This document shows, one piece after another, positions 46,606 through 54,718 of a stretch of 64,000 nucleotides of DNA. The notes under the pieces were generated by a model, which made no database searches, was not told where the DNA came from, and saw nothing but the letters and a program-made list of their open reading frames with translations. Location of the stretch: positions 1 through 64,000 of the forward strand of contig NZ_FTOT01000006.1 in the NCBI RefSeq assembly GCF_900156815.1, written 5' to 3'. Position 1 is the first letter of the stretch; every line of letters starts with the position of its first letter. A program made the position numbers and the translations under genes. This DNA is from Gemmobacter megaterium (GTDB lineage: Bacteria > Pseudomonadota > Alphaproteobacteria > Rhodobacterales > Rhodobacteraceae).

Positions 46606-46738
46606 CTGTGGGCCTTTCGGTGAAATGCACTTTGTCCCAAGCATCCCAGCGGGCGCGGGGGCGGTCAAGCGGGTTGCAGGTCACATCGGCGGAACCTAAC
46701 CTGTCGGTCACTGACACAGGGGCAGGAGTGCGGGCGGA

Positions 46739-47494
46739 ATGACGGATCTGACAGGCAAGCTGGTGGCGATCACAGGCGCGGCGCGTGGCATCGGGGCTGC
46801 GGCGGCGCGGGCTTTTGTTGCCAAGGGCGCAAGGGTTGCGCTGATTTCGCGCGACGAAGCCCGGTTGAAGGTTCAGGCTGCGGAGCTTGGCCGTGCTGCG
46901 CTGGCCGTGCCATGTGACGTCGCGGATGCGGCGGCATTGAAAGCGGCGCTGACCCAGGCAGAGGAGGCCATGGGCCCGCTGGAGGTTCTGATCAACAATG
47001 CCGGGGTGATCGACCCGATCGCCCATATTGCCGATGCCGACCCAAAGGCATTTGCCCGTGCCGTCGCCGTAAACCTGAACGGCGTGTTCAACGGAATGCA
47101 CGCGGCGCTTCCTGGCATGATCGAACGCGGACGTGGAACCATCCTGACCATCGGATCTGGCGCGGCGCACAACCCTCAAGAGGGCTGGGCGGCCTATTGT
47201 TCGTCGAAGGCGGGCGCATTCATGCTGACCCGAGCCGCCCATCTCGAAGCAGGCGCAGCGGGGGTGCGGGTGATTTCGCTGTCTCCGGGCACGGTCGCGA
47301 CGGATATGCAGGCCGCGATCAGGACGAGCGGCGTGAACCCCGTCAGCCAACTGGACTGGTCTGTGCATATCCCGCCGGAATGGCCGGCGCAGGCTCTGGT
47401 CTGGATGTGCGGCCCTGGTGGCGATGCCTATCTGGGGCAAGAGGTGTCTTTGCGCGACGAAGACGTGCGGCGTGCCGTGGGGGTCATCCAGTGA
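46739..47494 (+). CDS. Short-chain dehydrogenase/reductase
   Basis: This 251-residue SDR has the cofactor motif TGAARGIGAAAA (residues 10-21), the NNAGVI motif and the catalytic Tyr and Lys in WAAYCSSKAGAF, preceded by the Ser in TIGSGAAH. The preference for NAD or NADP and the substrate are not clear. The stop codon overlaps the GTG start of the next gene (GTGA), so the two are translationally coupled and probably act together on acyl-CoA-type or hydroxy substrates. Confidence 0.9.
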   Translation: MTDLTGKLVAITGAARGIGAAAARAFVAKGARVALISRDEARLKVQAAELGRAALAVPCDVADAAALKAALTQAEEAMGPLEVLINNAGVIDPIAHIADADPKAFARAVAVNLNGVFNGMHAALPGMIERGRGTILTIGSGAAHNPQEGWAAYCSSKAGAFMLTRAAHLEAGAAGVRVISLSPGTVATDMQAAIRTSGVNPVSQLDWSVHIPPEWPAQALVWMCGPGGDAYLGQEVSLRDEDVRRAVGVIQ

Positions 47495-48108
47495 TCCGGC
47501 TGGAGGTGGATGGCGCGTTGTGGACGGCGGTGATCGACCGCCCGGACAAGGCCAATTCGGTGACGGCGCAGATGCTGGCCGATTTGCGCGACATTGCGAG
47601 GCGGGCACCATCAGACGGCGCAGCGGTTCTGGTTCTGACCGGGACCGGCAAGGTGTTTTCCGCCGGCGCCGATCTGGAGGCGGCGCGCGCGGGTCTTGCG
47701 ACATCGGATCTTTGGGAAGAGCTTTCAACGGCCATCGCGGCGTTTCCCGGCCTGACGATCGCCGCGCTGAACGGAACGATTGCAGGTGGTGCGATGGGCA
47801 TGGCGCTGGCCTGTGACCTGCGGCTGGGCGTTCCCGGCATGAAGGTATTCTATCCTGTCATGCGGCTTGGCTACCTGCCGCAACCGTCCGATCCGGCACG
47901 GCTGGCGGCACTGGTCGGTCCGGCACGCGCAAAGATGATCCTGATGGGAGGACAGAAGATCGAGGCGGAGGAGGCATTGGCATGGGGGCTGCTGGACCGT
48001 CTGGTCCCGCCCGAGACTCTGATTGAGGCCGCACATTCGCTTGCCGCCGATGTGCTGGCCGCAAAATCCGGCCATGCGGCAGCGATCAAGCGTATGATTC
48101 CCGGCTGA
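47491..48108 (+). CDS. Crotonase-fold protein lacking the hydratase glutamates
   Basis: This 205-residue protein belongs to the enoyl-CoA hydratase/isomerase superfamily: IDRPDKANSVTAQML at the N-terminus, the oxyanion-hole segment SAGADLEA and the second one NGTIAGGAMGMALACDLRLG. The two glutamates of true hydratases are replaced by Gly103 and Val123 by alignment, so a different reaction or a non-hydratase role is likely. The protein is shorter than typical crotonases (about 260). It is coupled to the SDR by a GTGA overlap. Confidence 0.82.
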   Translation: MIRLEVDGALWTAVIDRPDKANSVTAQMLADLRDIARRAPSDGAAVLVLTGTGKVFSAGADLEAARAGLATSDLWEELSTAIAAFPGLTIAALNGTIAGGAMGMALACDLRLGVPGMKVFYPVMRLGYLPQPSDPARLAALVGPARAKMILMGGQKIEAEEALAWGLLDRLVPPETLIEAAHSLAADVLAAKSGHAAAIKRMIPG

Positions 48109-48247
48109 GGTCCGTTGCCTTTCCGGGGTGCGGGGACTATGCACCGCCCGTTTGTCCTGGCCCGACCGCAAGGACCGGGGTGCGCCCCGGATCCCCGCAG
48201 GATATCGGGATCAGCGCGACAGGCAGATGGGTGCAAGGAGACGGGCG

Positions 48248-48967
48248 ATGGTGTCGGATGAACGGTTGATCGTGGCACTGGACGTGCCGAATGCGCTGGC
48301 GGGGCTTGAACTGGCCGGTCGCATCGGGGACGCCGCCGCGTTCTACAAGATCGGGCTGGGGATGCTGACGGGCGGTGGCCTTGCCCTGGCCAACGAGTTG
48401 AAGCAGGAGCACGGCAAGCGGGTGTTTCTGGACATGAAGCTGTTCGACATCGGTGCCACGGTCGAGGCGGCGGTGCGCGGCCTGGCCCAGTATGATCTGG
48501 ATTTCCTGACCGTGCATGGCGATCCGCAGGTGGTTCGGGCGGCGGTGGAAGGCAAGCGCGGAAAGGACATGAAAATCCTTGCGGTCACGGTACTGACCTC
48601 GTTGGACAGGGCCGATCTTGATGCCAACATGATCCGGTCGGGCGATCTGCGGGAAATCACGATCGAGCGCGCGGCACGGGCGTTCGAGGCAGGGGCGGAT
48701 GGGGTGATCACCAGCCCGCAAGAGGCGGCGGCCATCCGTGCGCTGCCCCAGGCCGCGGGGCGGCTGATCGTGACGCCGGGGGTCCGCCCGGCGGGGGCCG
48801 AACTCGGGGATCAAAAGCGTATCGCCACCCCGGCGCAGGCCGTGGCAGATGGCGCGGATCATATCGTAGTGGGTCGTCCGGTATGGCGATCCGAAGATCC
48901 AAGGGCGGCGGTTCAGGCGATCAACGCCGAATTGGCAAGCCCCCAGGCGCAAAGACCCAACCGCTGA
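48248..48967 (+). CDS. pyrF: Orotidine 5'-phosphate decarboxylase
   Basis: PyrF decarboxylates OMP to UMP, the last step of de novo pyrimidine synthesis. The 239-residue protein has the catalytic DMKLFDIGATVEAAVRG motif (Asp-Lys-Asp pattern), IVALDVPNALAGL at the N-terminus and the conserved IVTPGVRP and HIVVGRPVWRS phosphate-binding loop at the C-terminus. The ATG at 48248 is preceded by AAGGAGACGGGCG. It follows the crotonase gene with a 139-base gap in which no other gene was seen. Confidence 0.95.
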   Translation: MVSDERLIVALDVPNALAGLELAGRIGDAAAFYKIGLGMLTGGGLALANELKQEHGKRVFLDMKLFDIGATVEAAVRGLAQYDLDFLTVHGDPQVVRAAVEGKRGKDMKILAVTVLTSLDRADLDANMIRSGDLREITIERAARAFEAGADGVITSPQEAAAIRALPQAAGRLIVTPGVRPAGAELGDQKRIATPAQAVADGADHIVVGRPVWRSEDPRAAVQAINAELASPQAQRPNR

Positions 48968-49037
48968 GATCATGCGCCGAGGCCGACCGTCGCCCCAGGG
49001 TGCTGCCATATGTGATCACATGGCGGCAACGGGGGGA

Positions 49038-49790
49038 TCAGCGACAGGTGTTCAAGGCGTAGACGGTCTTGCTGTCTTGCTTGAGCAGATAGCCCTGTGC
49101 GGTGTCCGACTGCACCCCGCACCACAGGCGCCCCTGTTCGTCTTCGGAACAGAAAGTGATGGCCAGGCAGGCGCCCGCCTCTGCCCGGCCTATGACGGCA
49201 GAGCCGCTGGTGGTGCCTTGGTCACGCAGGTTCATGCGGGTCAGAACCTGCAACTGCCCGCCTTCGGGGGGGCCGAGATCTGATTGCTCGGCGCAGGTTC
49301 CCTCGCGTCCCGCGTAGGAGAGGCAGTCGCCTTGTGGGGCTGCGCCCGCCAATGGGGCATCGGCCGCAGCTTCGTCCTCAAGATCGAGCGGTTCGGCGGT
49401 TTCACCCGTCATCAGACCTGTCATCGGATCGGCGATCCCGATAGGGCCGGATTTGTGTTCCAGCCGCAGGACACCGCCACCGCGCAGGCGCCCGGTAAAG
49501 ACGCCATCGGCCTGCCGCGTGACATTGCCGACCAGATCCACCCCGTCGAGTGTTGAGTACAGCACAACGACGGCGCCTTCCTCGTTCAGCGCGTAGCCGG
49601 TGATCCTGCCGATGTCGGCGCCGCATTCTGCGTCGCCCCGGTCCACAAAGAAGATGCCGTCATCCACCGCCTCGGGCAGAAAGGATACATCGCAGCCACC
49701 GGATTCGGCGATCAGCGACCAGACGCCGGTTTCTGCCTGCGCCAGGGTTGCTGGCAGAAGGGCGAGCAGGGCGAGTGCTTTCAGGCGCAT
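49038..49790 (-). CDS. Secreted protein with an AprI/Inh-like N-domain and C-terminal SH3-like domain
   Basis: This 250-residue protein has a signal peptide (MRLKALALLALLPATLAQA). The N-terminal half (GVWSLIAESGGCDVSFLPE to FTGRLRGGGVLRLEHK) has the Trp/Cys/Gly pattern of AprI/Inh-type protease inhibitors. The C-terminal part (VLTRMNLRDQGTTSGSAVIGRAEAGACL) looks like a bacterial SH3 domain, and there are six or more Cys suitable for disulfides. Both assignments are by eye. I chose the start at 49790 because the signal peptide begins there. Confidence 0.6.
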   Translation of the reverse strand: MRLKALALLALLPATLAQAETGVWSLIAESGGCDVSFLPEAVDDGIFFVDRGDAECGADIGRITGYALNEEGAVVVLYSTLDGVDLVGNVTRQADGVFTGRLRGGGVLRLEHKSGPIGIADPMTGLMTGETAEPLDLEDEAAADAPLAGAAPQGDCLSYAGREGTCAEQSDLGPPEGGQLQVLTRMNLRDQGTTSGSAVIGRAEAGACLAITFCSEDEQGRLWCGVQSDTAQGYLLKQDSKTVYALNTCR

Positions 49791-49874
49791 GATATCCCCC
49801 GGATCAAGGCTGCGCGAATGGCGGGTCGGCGGCAGTCTTGCGGTCAGAACGGCTGTGGTCAAGCCGGGCCGTCC

Positions 49875-50141
49875 TCAGTTGTCGTTGATGTCGTGGCGGA
49901 TGATCTTCACATCCCCGGCACGGCGTCCCAGGATGCGGCGCATCGTGGCCCAGGCGATCAACGATAGGGCGGCGAAAATCACCAGTGCCAGGGGCAGATT
50001 GCCGGGGATCCCCACGGCGACCAGTCCGCCGGTCAGCACTGCACCAACGGCGAACCCCAGGAAGATGTAGCCCGGCGCCAGCAGTTCCAGCACGCCCAGT
50101 GCGATCCCGCCCGCAATCCAGATCCACCAGGTTGCCCACAT
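49875..50141 (-). CDS. NfeD-like membrane protein
   Basis: This 88-residue protein has two hydrophobic stretches (about residues 5-45) and then a basic tail. It resembles the short form of NfeD, which lacks the serine-protease-like and OB-fold regions of long members. It sits 1 base after the SPFH/stomatin-like gene, the typical NfeD-SPFH pairing in which NfeD partners a membrane-microdomain scaffold. The length is at the low end for NfeD. Confidence 0.75.
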   Translation of the reverse strand: MWATWWIWIAGGIALGVLELLAPGYIFLGFAVGAVLTGGLVAVGIPGNLPLALVIFAALSLIAWATMRRILGRRAGDVKIIRHDINDN

Positions 50142-50142
50142 C

Positions 50143-51021
50143 TCAGCGCCCTTTCAGCAGTTTGAAGGCATCGCCAAAGGCCGCGACGGCATCGGCGGGA
50201 AGGATGATGGTCTGCTTGCCTTCGCCTTGGGCAATCTTTGACAGGGATTCGACCTGTTTCAGCGCCACCTGATACTGTGCGGCCTCGATTCCATGCTCGC
50301 GGATCGCTTCGGCGACAACCTTGGTGGCGTAGGCTTCGGCATCGGCCTGGATGCGCCGTGCCTCGGCAACCTGCTTGGCGGCATACAGTTCGGCATCCGC
50401 CGAAAGCTCTACCGCGCGTTTCTTGCCTTCGGCTTCCGTGACCTGCGCACGGCGCGCGCGTTCCGCATTCAACTGTTGCAGCATTGCGGCGCGGGTGGCC
50501 TCGTCCAGATTGACGTCCAGGATCTCGGCGCGCGTCACCTCGATGCCCCAGTCGTCCACGACATTTGCCAGGCTTTCGCTGATCCGGGCAATCACACGCG
50601 AACGGTTCGACTGCACCTCGTCAAGTTCCATCGTACCGATCTCTGCCCGGACGATGCCCGCGACGGTGGCGGCAATGGCTGCATCGACATCCCGGATCCG
50701 GTAGACCGTCTTTTCCGGCTCGATGATGCGGTAGAATACCGAGGTTTCGACCTGGACCAGCACGTTATCAGCGGTGATCGCATCCTGACGGCTGGTCGGA
50801 AGCTGGCGTTCCAGCACCGAGATTCTGTGGGCCACCGTATCAAAGAACGGTACGATCAGGTTAAGGCCCGGACCCAGCACCGATTGCAGGCGGCCAAAGC
50901 GTTCGACGACGTACTTTTCCGATTGCGGGACAATGCGTACGGCCAGAAAGACTGTAACGATCAAGAGCAGTGCAATCGCCAGATAGACGATGTTTGCACC
51001 AATGAACCCTTCGAAATCCAA
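50143..51021 (-). CDS. SPFH/band-7 membrane protein (stomatin/QmcA-like)
   Basis: This 292-residue membrane scaffold protein has an N-terminal membrane helix (about residues 6-25), the SPFH domain with RIVPQSEKYVVERFGRLQ and GLNLIVPFFDTVAHRISVLE, and a long alpha-helical C-terminus rich in A, E and R. Such proteins organise membrane microdomains and modulate FtsH. The start is taken as a TTG at 51021 preceded by AGGAGGG; the reading frame extends upstream without a ribosome binding site. It is paired with NfeD. Confidence 0.88.
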   Translation of the reverse strand: MDFEGFIGANIVYLAIALLLIVTVFLAVRIVPQSEKYVVERFGRLQSVLGPGLNLIVPFFDTVAHRISVLERQLPTSRQDAITADNVLVQVETSVFYRIIEPEKTVYRIRDVDAAIAATVAGIVRAEIGTMELDEVQSNRSRVIARISESLANVVDDWGIEVTRAEILDVNLDEATRAAMLQQLNAERARRAQVTEAEGKKRAVELSADAELYAAKQVAEARRIQADAEAYATKVVAEAIREHGIEAAQYQVALKQVESLSKIAQGEGKQTIILPADAVAAFGDAFKLLKGR

Positions 51022-51079
51022 ATGACCCTCCTGCGTCTGCGCGCTGCATGGTGACATCAGCGCGCGCGGATGCAAGGGG

Positions 51080-51538
51080 TCAGCGCATCTCGGGGTTCAG
51101 CCGGATCAGGCCGATCGTCAGCGATGCCGCAACCGTGACCCAGCCCAGATAGGGGAGCAGCAAGGCGCCTGCCAGGCGGTCGAGGCGCCAGAATGCCACG
51201 ATCATGGCGGCGATGACGACCCAGAGTATCCCGATGATGATCAGCCCCGGAACCATCCGGTTCAGGCCAAAGAACACCGGCGTCCAGAGTGTGTTCAGCG
51301 CGATCTGCAAGGCCCAGAGCGCCATGGCGTACTGCGCGCCCTGCATGGGGGCGACGCGCGCGGCGGCCACGGACATCAACACATAGAGCGTGGTCCAGAC
51401 GATGGGAAAGGCGATTGATGGGGGGGTGAACCACGGCTTTGTCAGCGCGGCGTACCATTCGCCGGGGGGGAAAAGTGTCCCGGTTGCAGCGGCGGCCCCT
51501 GTGGCGGCAAGGAAGATGAGAAAGAGTGCAAAGTCCAT
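51080..51538 (-). CDS. tspO: TspO/MBR-family tryptophan-rich sensory protein
   Basis: This 152-residue membrane protein has five predicted helices and the TspO signatures WYAALTKPWFTPPSIAFPIVWTTLYVLM (in parts), ALQIALNTLWTPVFFG and the C-terminal LLPYLGWVTVA. TspO proteins bind tetrapyrroles and, in Rhodobacter, act as negative regulators of photosynthesis genes in response to oxygen. A run of seven G bases (51420-51426) lies in the codons for TPPS. The gene follows Smr on the minus strand after a 51-base gap. Confidence 0.92.
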   Translation of the reverse strand: MDFALFLIFLAATGAAAATGTLFPPGEWYAALTKPWFTPPSIAFPIVWTTLYVLMSVAAARVAPMQGAQYAMALWALQIALNTLWTPVFFGLNRMVPGLIIIGILWVVIAAMIVAFWRLDRLAGALLLPYLGWVTVAASLTIGLIRLNPEMR

Positions 51539-51589
51539 GGCGGTCCCCCGGCGCGTTGACGATCATTACGGACCAACGCCGCAGACGGA

Positions 51590-52186
51590 TTAACGGTGCC
51601 GCCTGAGATAGACATAAAATGCACCGGCTCCGCCATGTTTCAGATGTGCCTCTGCGATCTGAAGCACGACCGGCCCAAGGGGCGGAAGGCGTAGCCAGTG
51701 TGGCAACTGATGGCGCAGGGCGCCGGTGCGTGTGGGAATGGGGCCGCCGTTGTCGCGGTCCTTGCCCTTGCCAGTGATCACAAGCACCAGGCGCATTCCA
51801 GCCGCATGGGCGTTCAGCACGAAGTGTATCAGCTCGGGGTGCGCTTCGGCCAGTGTCAGCCCGTGCAGGTCAAGGCGGGCCTCGGGCATCAGTTTGCCAC
51901 GCCGCATCGCCTTGTGCACACCCGCGTCCATGCGCAGCGGGCTGGTCGCCAGTTGCTGCGCAATCGTGGGTGACAGATCGTGGCGCGCGGGCAATTGCGG
52001 CGCCCTGTTGCCAATGCGGAACTCGGGTAGGCCTGCCGGGGGCTTGGCAGGTTTGGGCGGCGGCTTCTGCGCGGCAGGTTCGACGTCGGGCTGCTTGGGA
52101 CGCGCGGGATGCATCGCGCGCGCGGTGCGGGCGACCAGTTCCCAGATTTCCTCCTCGTCGGGGCGCAGGCTGCGGCGGCGGGCCAT
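51590..52186 (-). CDS. Smr domain endonuclease-like protein
   Basis: This 198-residue protein has a proline- and lysine-rich N-terminal linker and a C-terminal Smr domain with the motifs LDLHGLTLAEAHP and LVITGKGKDRDNGG. Smr domains have nicking endonuclease or RNase activity; this stand-alone form is a MutS2-type C-terminal-domain homologue. It lies 2 bases downstream of mltA in the conserved smr-mltA-tim44-fxsA block. Substrate not known. Confidence 0.88.
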   Translation of the reverse strand: MARRRSLRPDEEEIWELVARTARAMHPARPKQPDVEPAAQKPPPKPAKPPAGLPEFRIGNRAPQLPARHDLSPTIAQQLATSPLRMDAGVHKAMRRGKLMPEARLDLHGLTLAEAHPELIHFVLNAHAAGMRLVLVITGKGKDRDNGGPIPTRTGALRHQLPHWLRLPPLGPVVLQIAEAHLKHGGAGAFYVYLRRHR

Positions 52187-52188
52187 CG

Positions 52189-53190
52189 TCAGTCCCCGGC
52201 CTGCGCAAACGCCAGATCAAGGGGGAGCAACACGACCATGCGGCCGCTGTCCTTGATCCGCCCGGCCTCGTCCCCGGCAGCCGGACCGCTGCCGTAGAAG
52301 ATATCGGCGCGCTGGGCGCCCTTGATGGCCGTTCCGGTATCTTGTGCCACCATCAGACGGTGCAGCGGGTTTTGCCCGGATTTCTCTATCCAGACCGGCG
52401 CCCCGAGCGGCACATGGGCGGGATCCACCGCCAGAGACCGCATTGCCGTCACGCTGCGCCCCATTGCTCCCACAGGGCCTTGATCCGGTGCCAGATCGGC
52501 CATCTTGCGAAAAAAGACAAAGGAGGGATTGTGTCGCAGCAACTGCGCCCCGGCAGAGGGATTGCGCCGGACCCATGCCTTGATGCCCTGCGCCGACACC
52601 GCATGTTGCGCCATCGCACCCCGGCGGACCAGTTCGGCTCCGATGGAGCGGTAGGGATGGTTGTTCTTGGCGGCAAAGCCAAGCCGCATCACGCGCCCAT
52701 CCTGCAGGCGGATGCGGCCCGAGCCCTGAACCTGCAAGAAGAACGCCTCAACCGGATCCTCCAGCCAGGCAAGCTCCAGCCCCCGACCGCGCAACAGGCC
52801 GCGACTCTCGATCGCGTCCCGACTGTGCCAGATGCCTTTGCCGTCGAACTCTGGCGGCCGGGCATAGACCGGATGGGCAAAGCGGGGAGTCCGCACCGCA
52901 GAGCCCGGCAGCTCTGGTTCGTAATAGCCGGTGAACAGGGCTGGCGGCTGGCCAATCAACACAGGCTGAAAGAACATCTCGAAAAAGGCCCGCGCATTCG
53001 TGACATCGGCCGCCAGACGGCACAGCGGCTCCCAGTCGGGCGCCGGAATCAGGTCGCAGGTCTGGCGGAATGTGGCAAGGGCGGCTGCATGGTCATCCGT
53101 CGCCCAGCCGGTCAGATCCGCGAAACGCATGGGCTGTGCGCCGGCGGCGCTCACTGTCAGCCCCAGCGCGAGGACCAGGGCGCGCAGCAC
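52189..53190 (-). CDS. mltA: Membrane-bound lytic murein transglycosylase A
   Basis: MltA cleaves peptidoglycan to 1,6-anhydro muropeptides. The 333-residue protein has a signal peptide (VLRALVLALGLTVSAAGA, no lipobox cysteine, so probably soluble rather than a lipoprotein), the conserved LFTGYYEPELPGS segment and the 3D-type domain with QDTGTAIKGAQRADIFYGSG, which contains the catalytic Asp. The GTG at 53190 directly follows the Tim44-like stop codon. It sits in the smr-mltA-tim44-like run. Confidence 0.92.
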   Translation of the reverse strand: MLRALVLALGLTVSAAGAQPMRFADLTGWATDDHAAALATFRQTCDLIPAPDWEPLCRLAADVTNARAFFEMFFQPVLIGQPPALFTGYYEPELPGSAVRTPRFAHPVYARPPEFDGKGIWHSRDAIESRGLLRGRGLELAWLEDPVEAFFLQVQGSGRIRLQDGRVMRLGFAAKNNHPYRSIGAELVRRGAMAQHAVSAQGIKAWVRRNPSAGAQLLRHNPSFVFFRKMADLAPDQGPVGAMGRSVTAMRSLAVDPAHVPLGAPVWIEKSGQNPLHRLMVAQDTGTAIKGAQRADIFYGSGPAAGDEAGRIKDSGRMVVLLPLDLAFAQAGD

Positions 53191-53191
53191 C

Positions 53192-53863
53192 TCATTCCCC
53201 GGTGGCGACCAGTTGCCAGTTCGGGTCATCAACACCCATGCGCCGGGCAAAGGTCCAGACATCGCGCTGGCGTTTCACCTCGGTCGGGCTGCCATCGACC
53301 ACCTCGCCCATGCGGTTGCGGATGACCGAGGTCAGTTCGCTGACGAACCGAACGGTGATTTCCGCCTCGCGCGTGTCGCGGTTGAACGTGGCATCGTGCA
53401 GGGCAAGCTCGCGCAGGCCGACGAACGTTGCCTCTACCGTCAGCCCTTCCTGCTCGCGGGCGTCCACGACGGATTGAAAGCTGTCGTAGACATCCTTGGA
53501 CAGCAGCGGAACGATGTCGTCCAGCTTGCCCTTTTCGAAGGCCATCAGAATCCACTCATAGGCGCCGCGCGCTCCGTTCAGGAATTCTGTCGCGGAAAAT
53601 CCGGGTTCTGCAATCTTCATGGCCGCCAGCGACTTGGCCGCAGGGCTGCCATCGGGAACGTGGTCGGTAATGTCACGGTCCTGCCCGCCCTCGACCACCT
53701 GGAAGTCGCGCCGGCGCGCGGCGCCATCGACCCCGTCCTGAGGCGGCAACGGCTGTGGCGGGCGTTCGAAGCCATCGCGGCTGCCCAGCACTGATTTCAG
53801 CTTGACGATCAGGAACACGGCGATCGCCGCCAATACTAGCAGTTGAATAAGGGCGGAACTCAT
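53192..53863 (-). CDS. Tim44/TimA-domain inner-membrane protein
   Basis: This 223-residue protein has one N-terminal membrane helix (LIQLLVLAAIAVFLIVKL, about residues 6-23), a charged linker (RPPQPLPPQDGVDG) and the C-terminal Tim44-like domain with AYEWILMAFEKGKLDDIVPLLS and VRFVSELTSVIRNRMGEVV. It is the bacterial relative of mitochondrial Tim44, probably a membrane-associated assembly or import-type protein. The function in bacteria is not established. It is divergent from fxsA and adjacent to mltA. Confidence 0.88.
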   Translation of the reverse strand: MSSALIQLLVLAAIAVFLIVKLKSVLGSRDGFERPPQPLPPQDGVDGAARRRDFQVVEGGQDRDITDHVPDGSPAAKSLAAMKIAEPGFSATEFLNGARGAYEWILMAFEKGKLDDIVPLLSKDVYDSFQSVVDAREQEGLTVEATFVGLRELALHDATFNRDTREAEITVRFVSELTSVIRNRMGEVVDGSPTEVKRQRDVWTFARRMGVDDPNWQLVATGE

Positions 53864-54002
53864 GGATCCTCGGGGTGCAGGCGCTCTGGTTATTTTCCGG
53901 TGCGCAGGGGTTGGTGCTGTGGTCGGTTGTCACCTATGTAGGGTACGGGTCCCGTCAAGTCCACCGCACCGGGGCATAAGCACGTCTGAAAGGACCGATC
54001 CC

Positions 54003-54491
54003 TTGCCGTTTCTTGCCCTTTTCGTCCTGCTGCCCCTGATCGAGATCGCGTTGTTCGTGCTGGTCGGTGGCTGGTTGGGTCTGTGGCCGACGCTGGGCCT
54101 TGTTGTTTTGGGGGCGGTCATCGGCTTGGCGCTGGTCCGTAACCAGGGCTTTGCCGCGCTTCGGGATGTCCAGCGTTCGGCGCAGGGAATGGGCGATCCT
54201 GCGCACCCCCTGGCCCATGGGGCGCTGATCGTGCTTGCGGGTTTTCTGCTGTTGCTGCCCGGTTTTTTCACGGACCTTCTGGCGCTGCCCCTGCTGTTTC
54301 CACCATCGCGCAACCTGATCCTGCGCCAACTGGCGCGGCGCGTTGTCGTTGTGGCCGGGGCAGCCCGCAGGGATCCGCGCTGGGCGGGTGCGCGTGATGA
54401 CATCATCGACGGCGAGGCGACAGAGATTGCCCAGGATCCGGCATCGCTGCCGCGCAACCGTCCGTCCGGCTGGACCAATCCGCCGGAATGA
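54003..54491 (+). CDS. fxsA: FxsA-family inner-membrane protein
   Basis: This 162-residue protein begins with two to three membrane helices (FLALFVLLPLIEIALFVLVGGWLGLWPTLGLVVLGAVIGLALV in parts, then ALIVLAGFLLLLPGFFTDLLALPLLF) and has a cytoplasmic tail. The first block is the FxsA signature. In E. coli FxsA overexpression relieves exclusion of phage T7 by the F plasmid; its physiological role is unknown. A TTG start at 54003 follows AAAGGA. The gene is divergent from the Tim44-like gene. Its usual neighbour secB is at 8.6 kb. Confidence 0.9.
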   Translation: MPFLALFVLLPLIEIALFVLVGGWLGLWPTLGLVVLGAVIGLALVRNQGFAALRDVQRSAQGMGDPAHPLAHGALIVLAGFLLLLPGFFTDLLALPLLFPPSRNLILRQLARRVVVVAGAARRDPRWAGARDDIIDGEATEIAQDPASLPRNRPSGWTNPPE

Positions 54492-54718
54492 AGCGCGCGC
54501 CGGATCATGCCCCAGGCCCAATCCTGCATGGTTCCATCACGGCTGCCCGTCAGAGGCGACCTTGACTCGGGCGTCCCGCAGGCGTAAGCCCGCTGTAACC
54601 CCGGAATGGCCACGCCCTTCCGGTCCCTTGGCCTTGGCCGGGATCGCCATCCACCAGCGCGTTGCGCCCGTGGGTGCCGTTGCCGTTTGGGCCGCCCGTT
54701 CTGCCGAAGGAGGCACCC

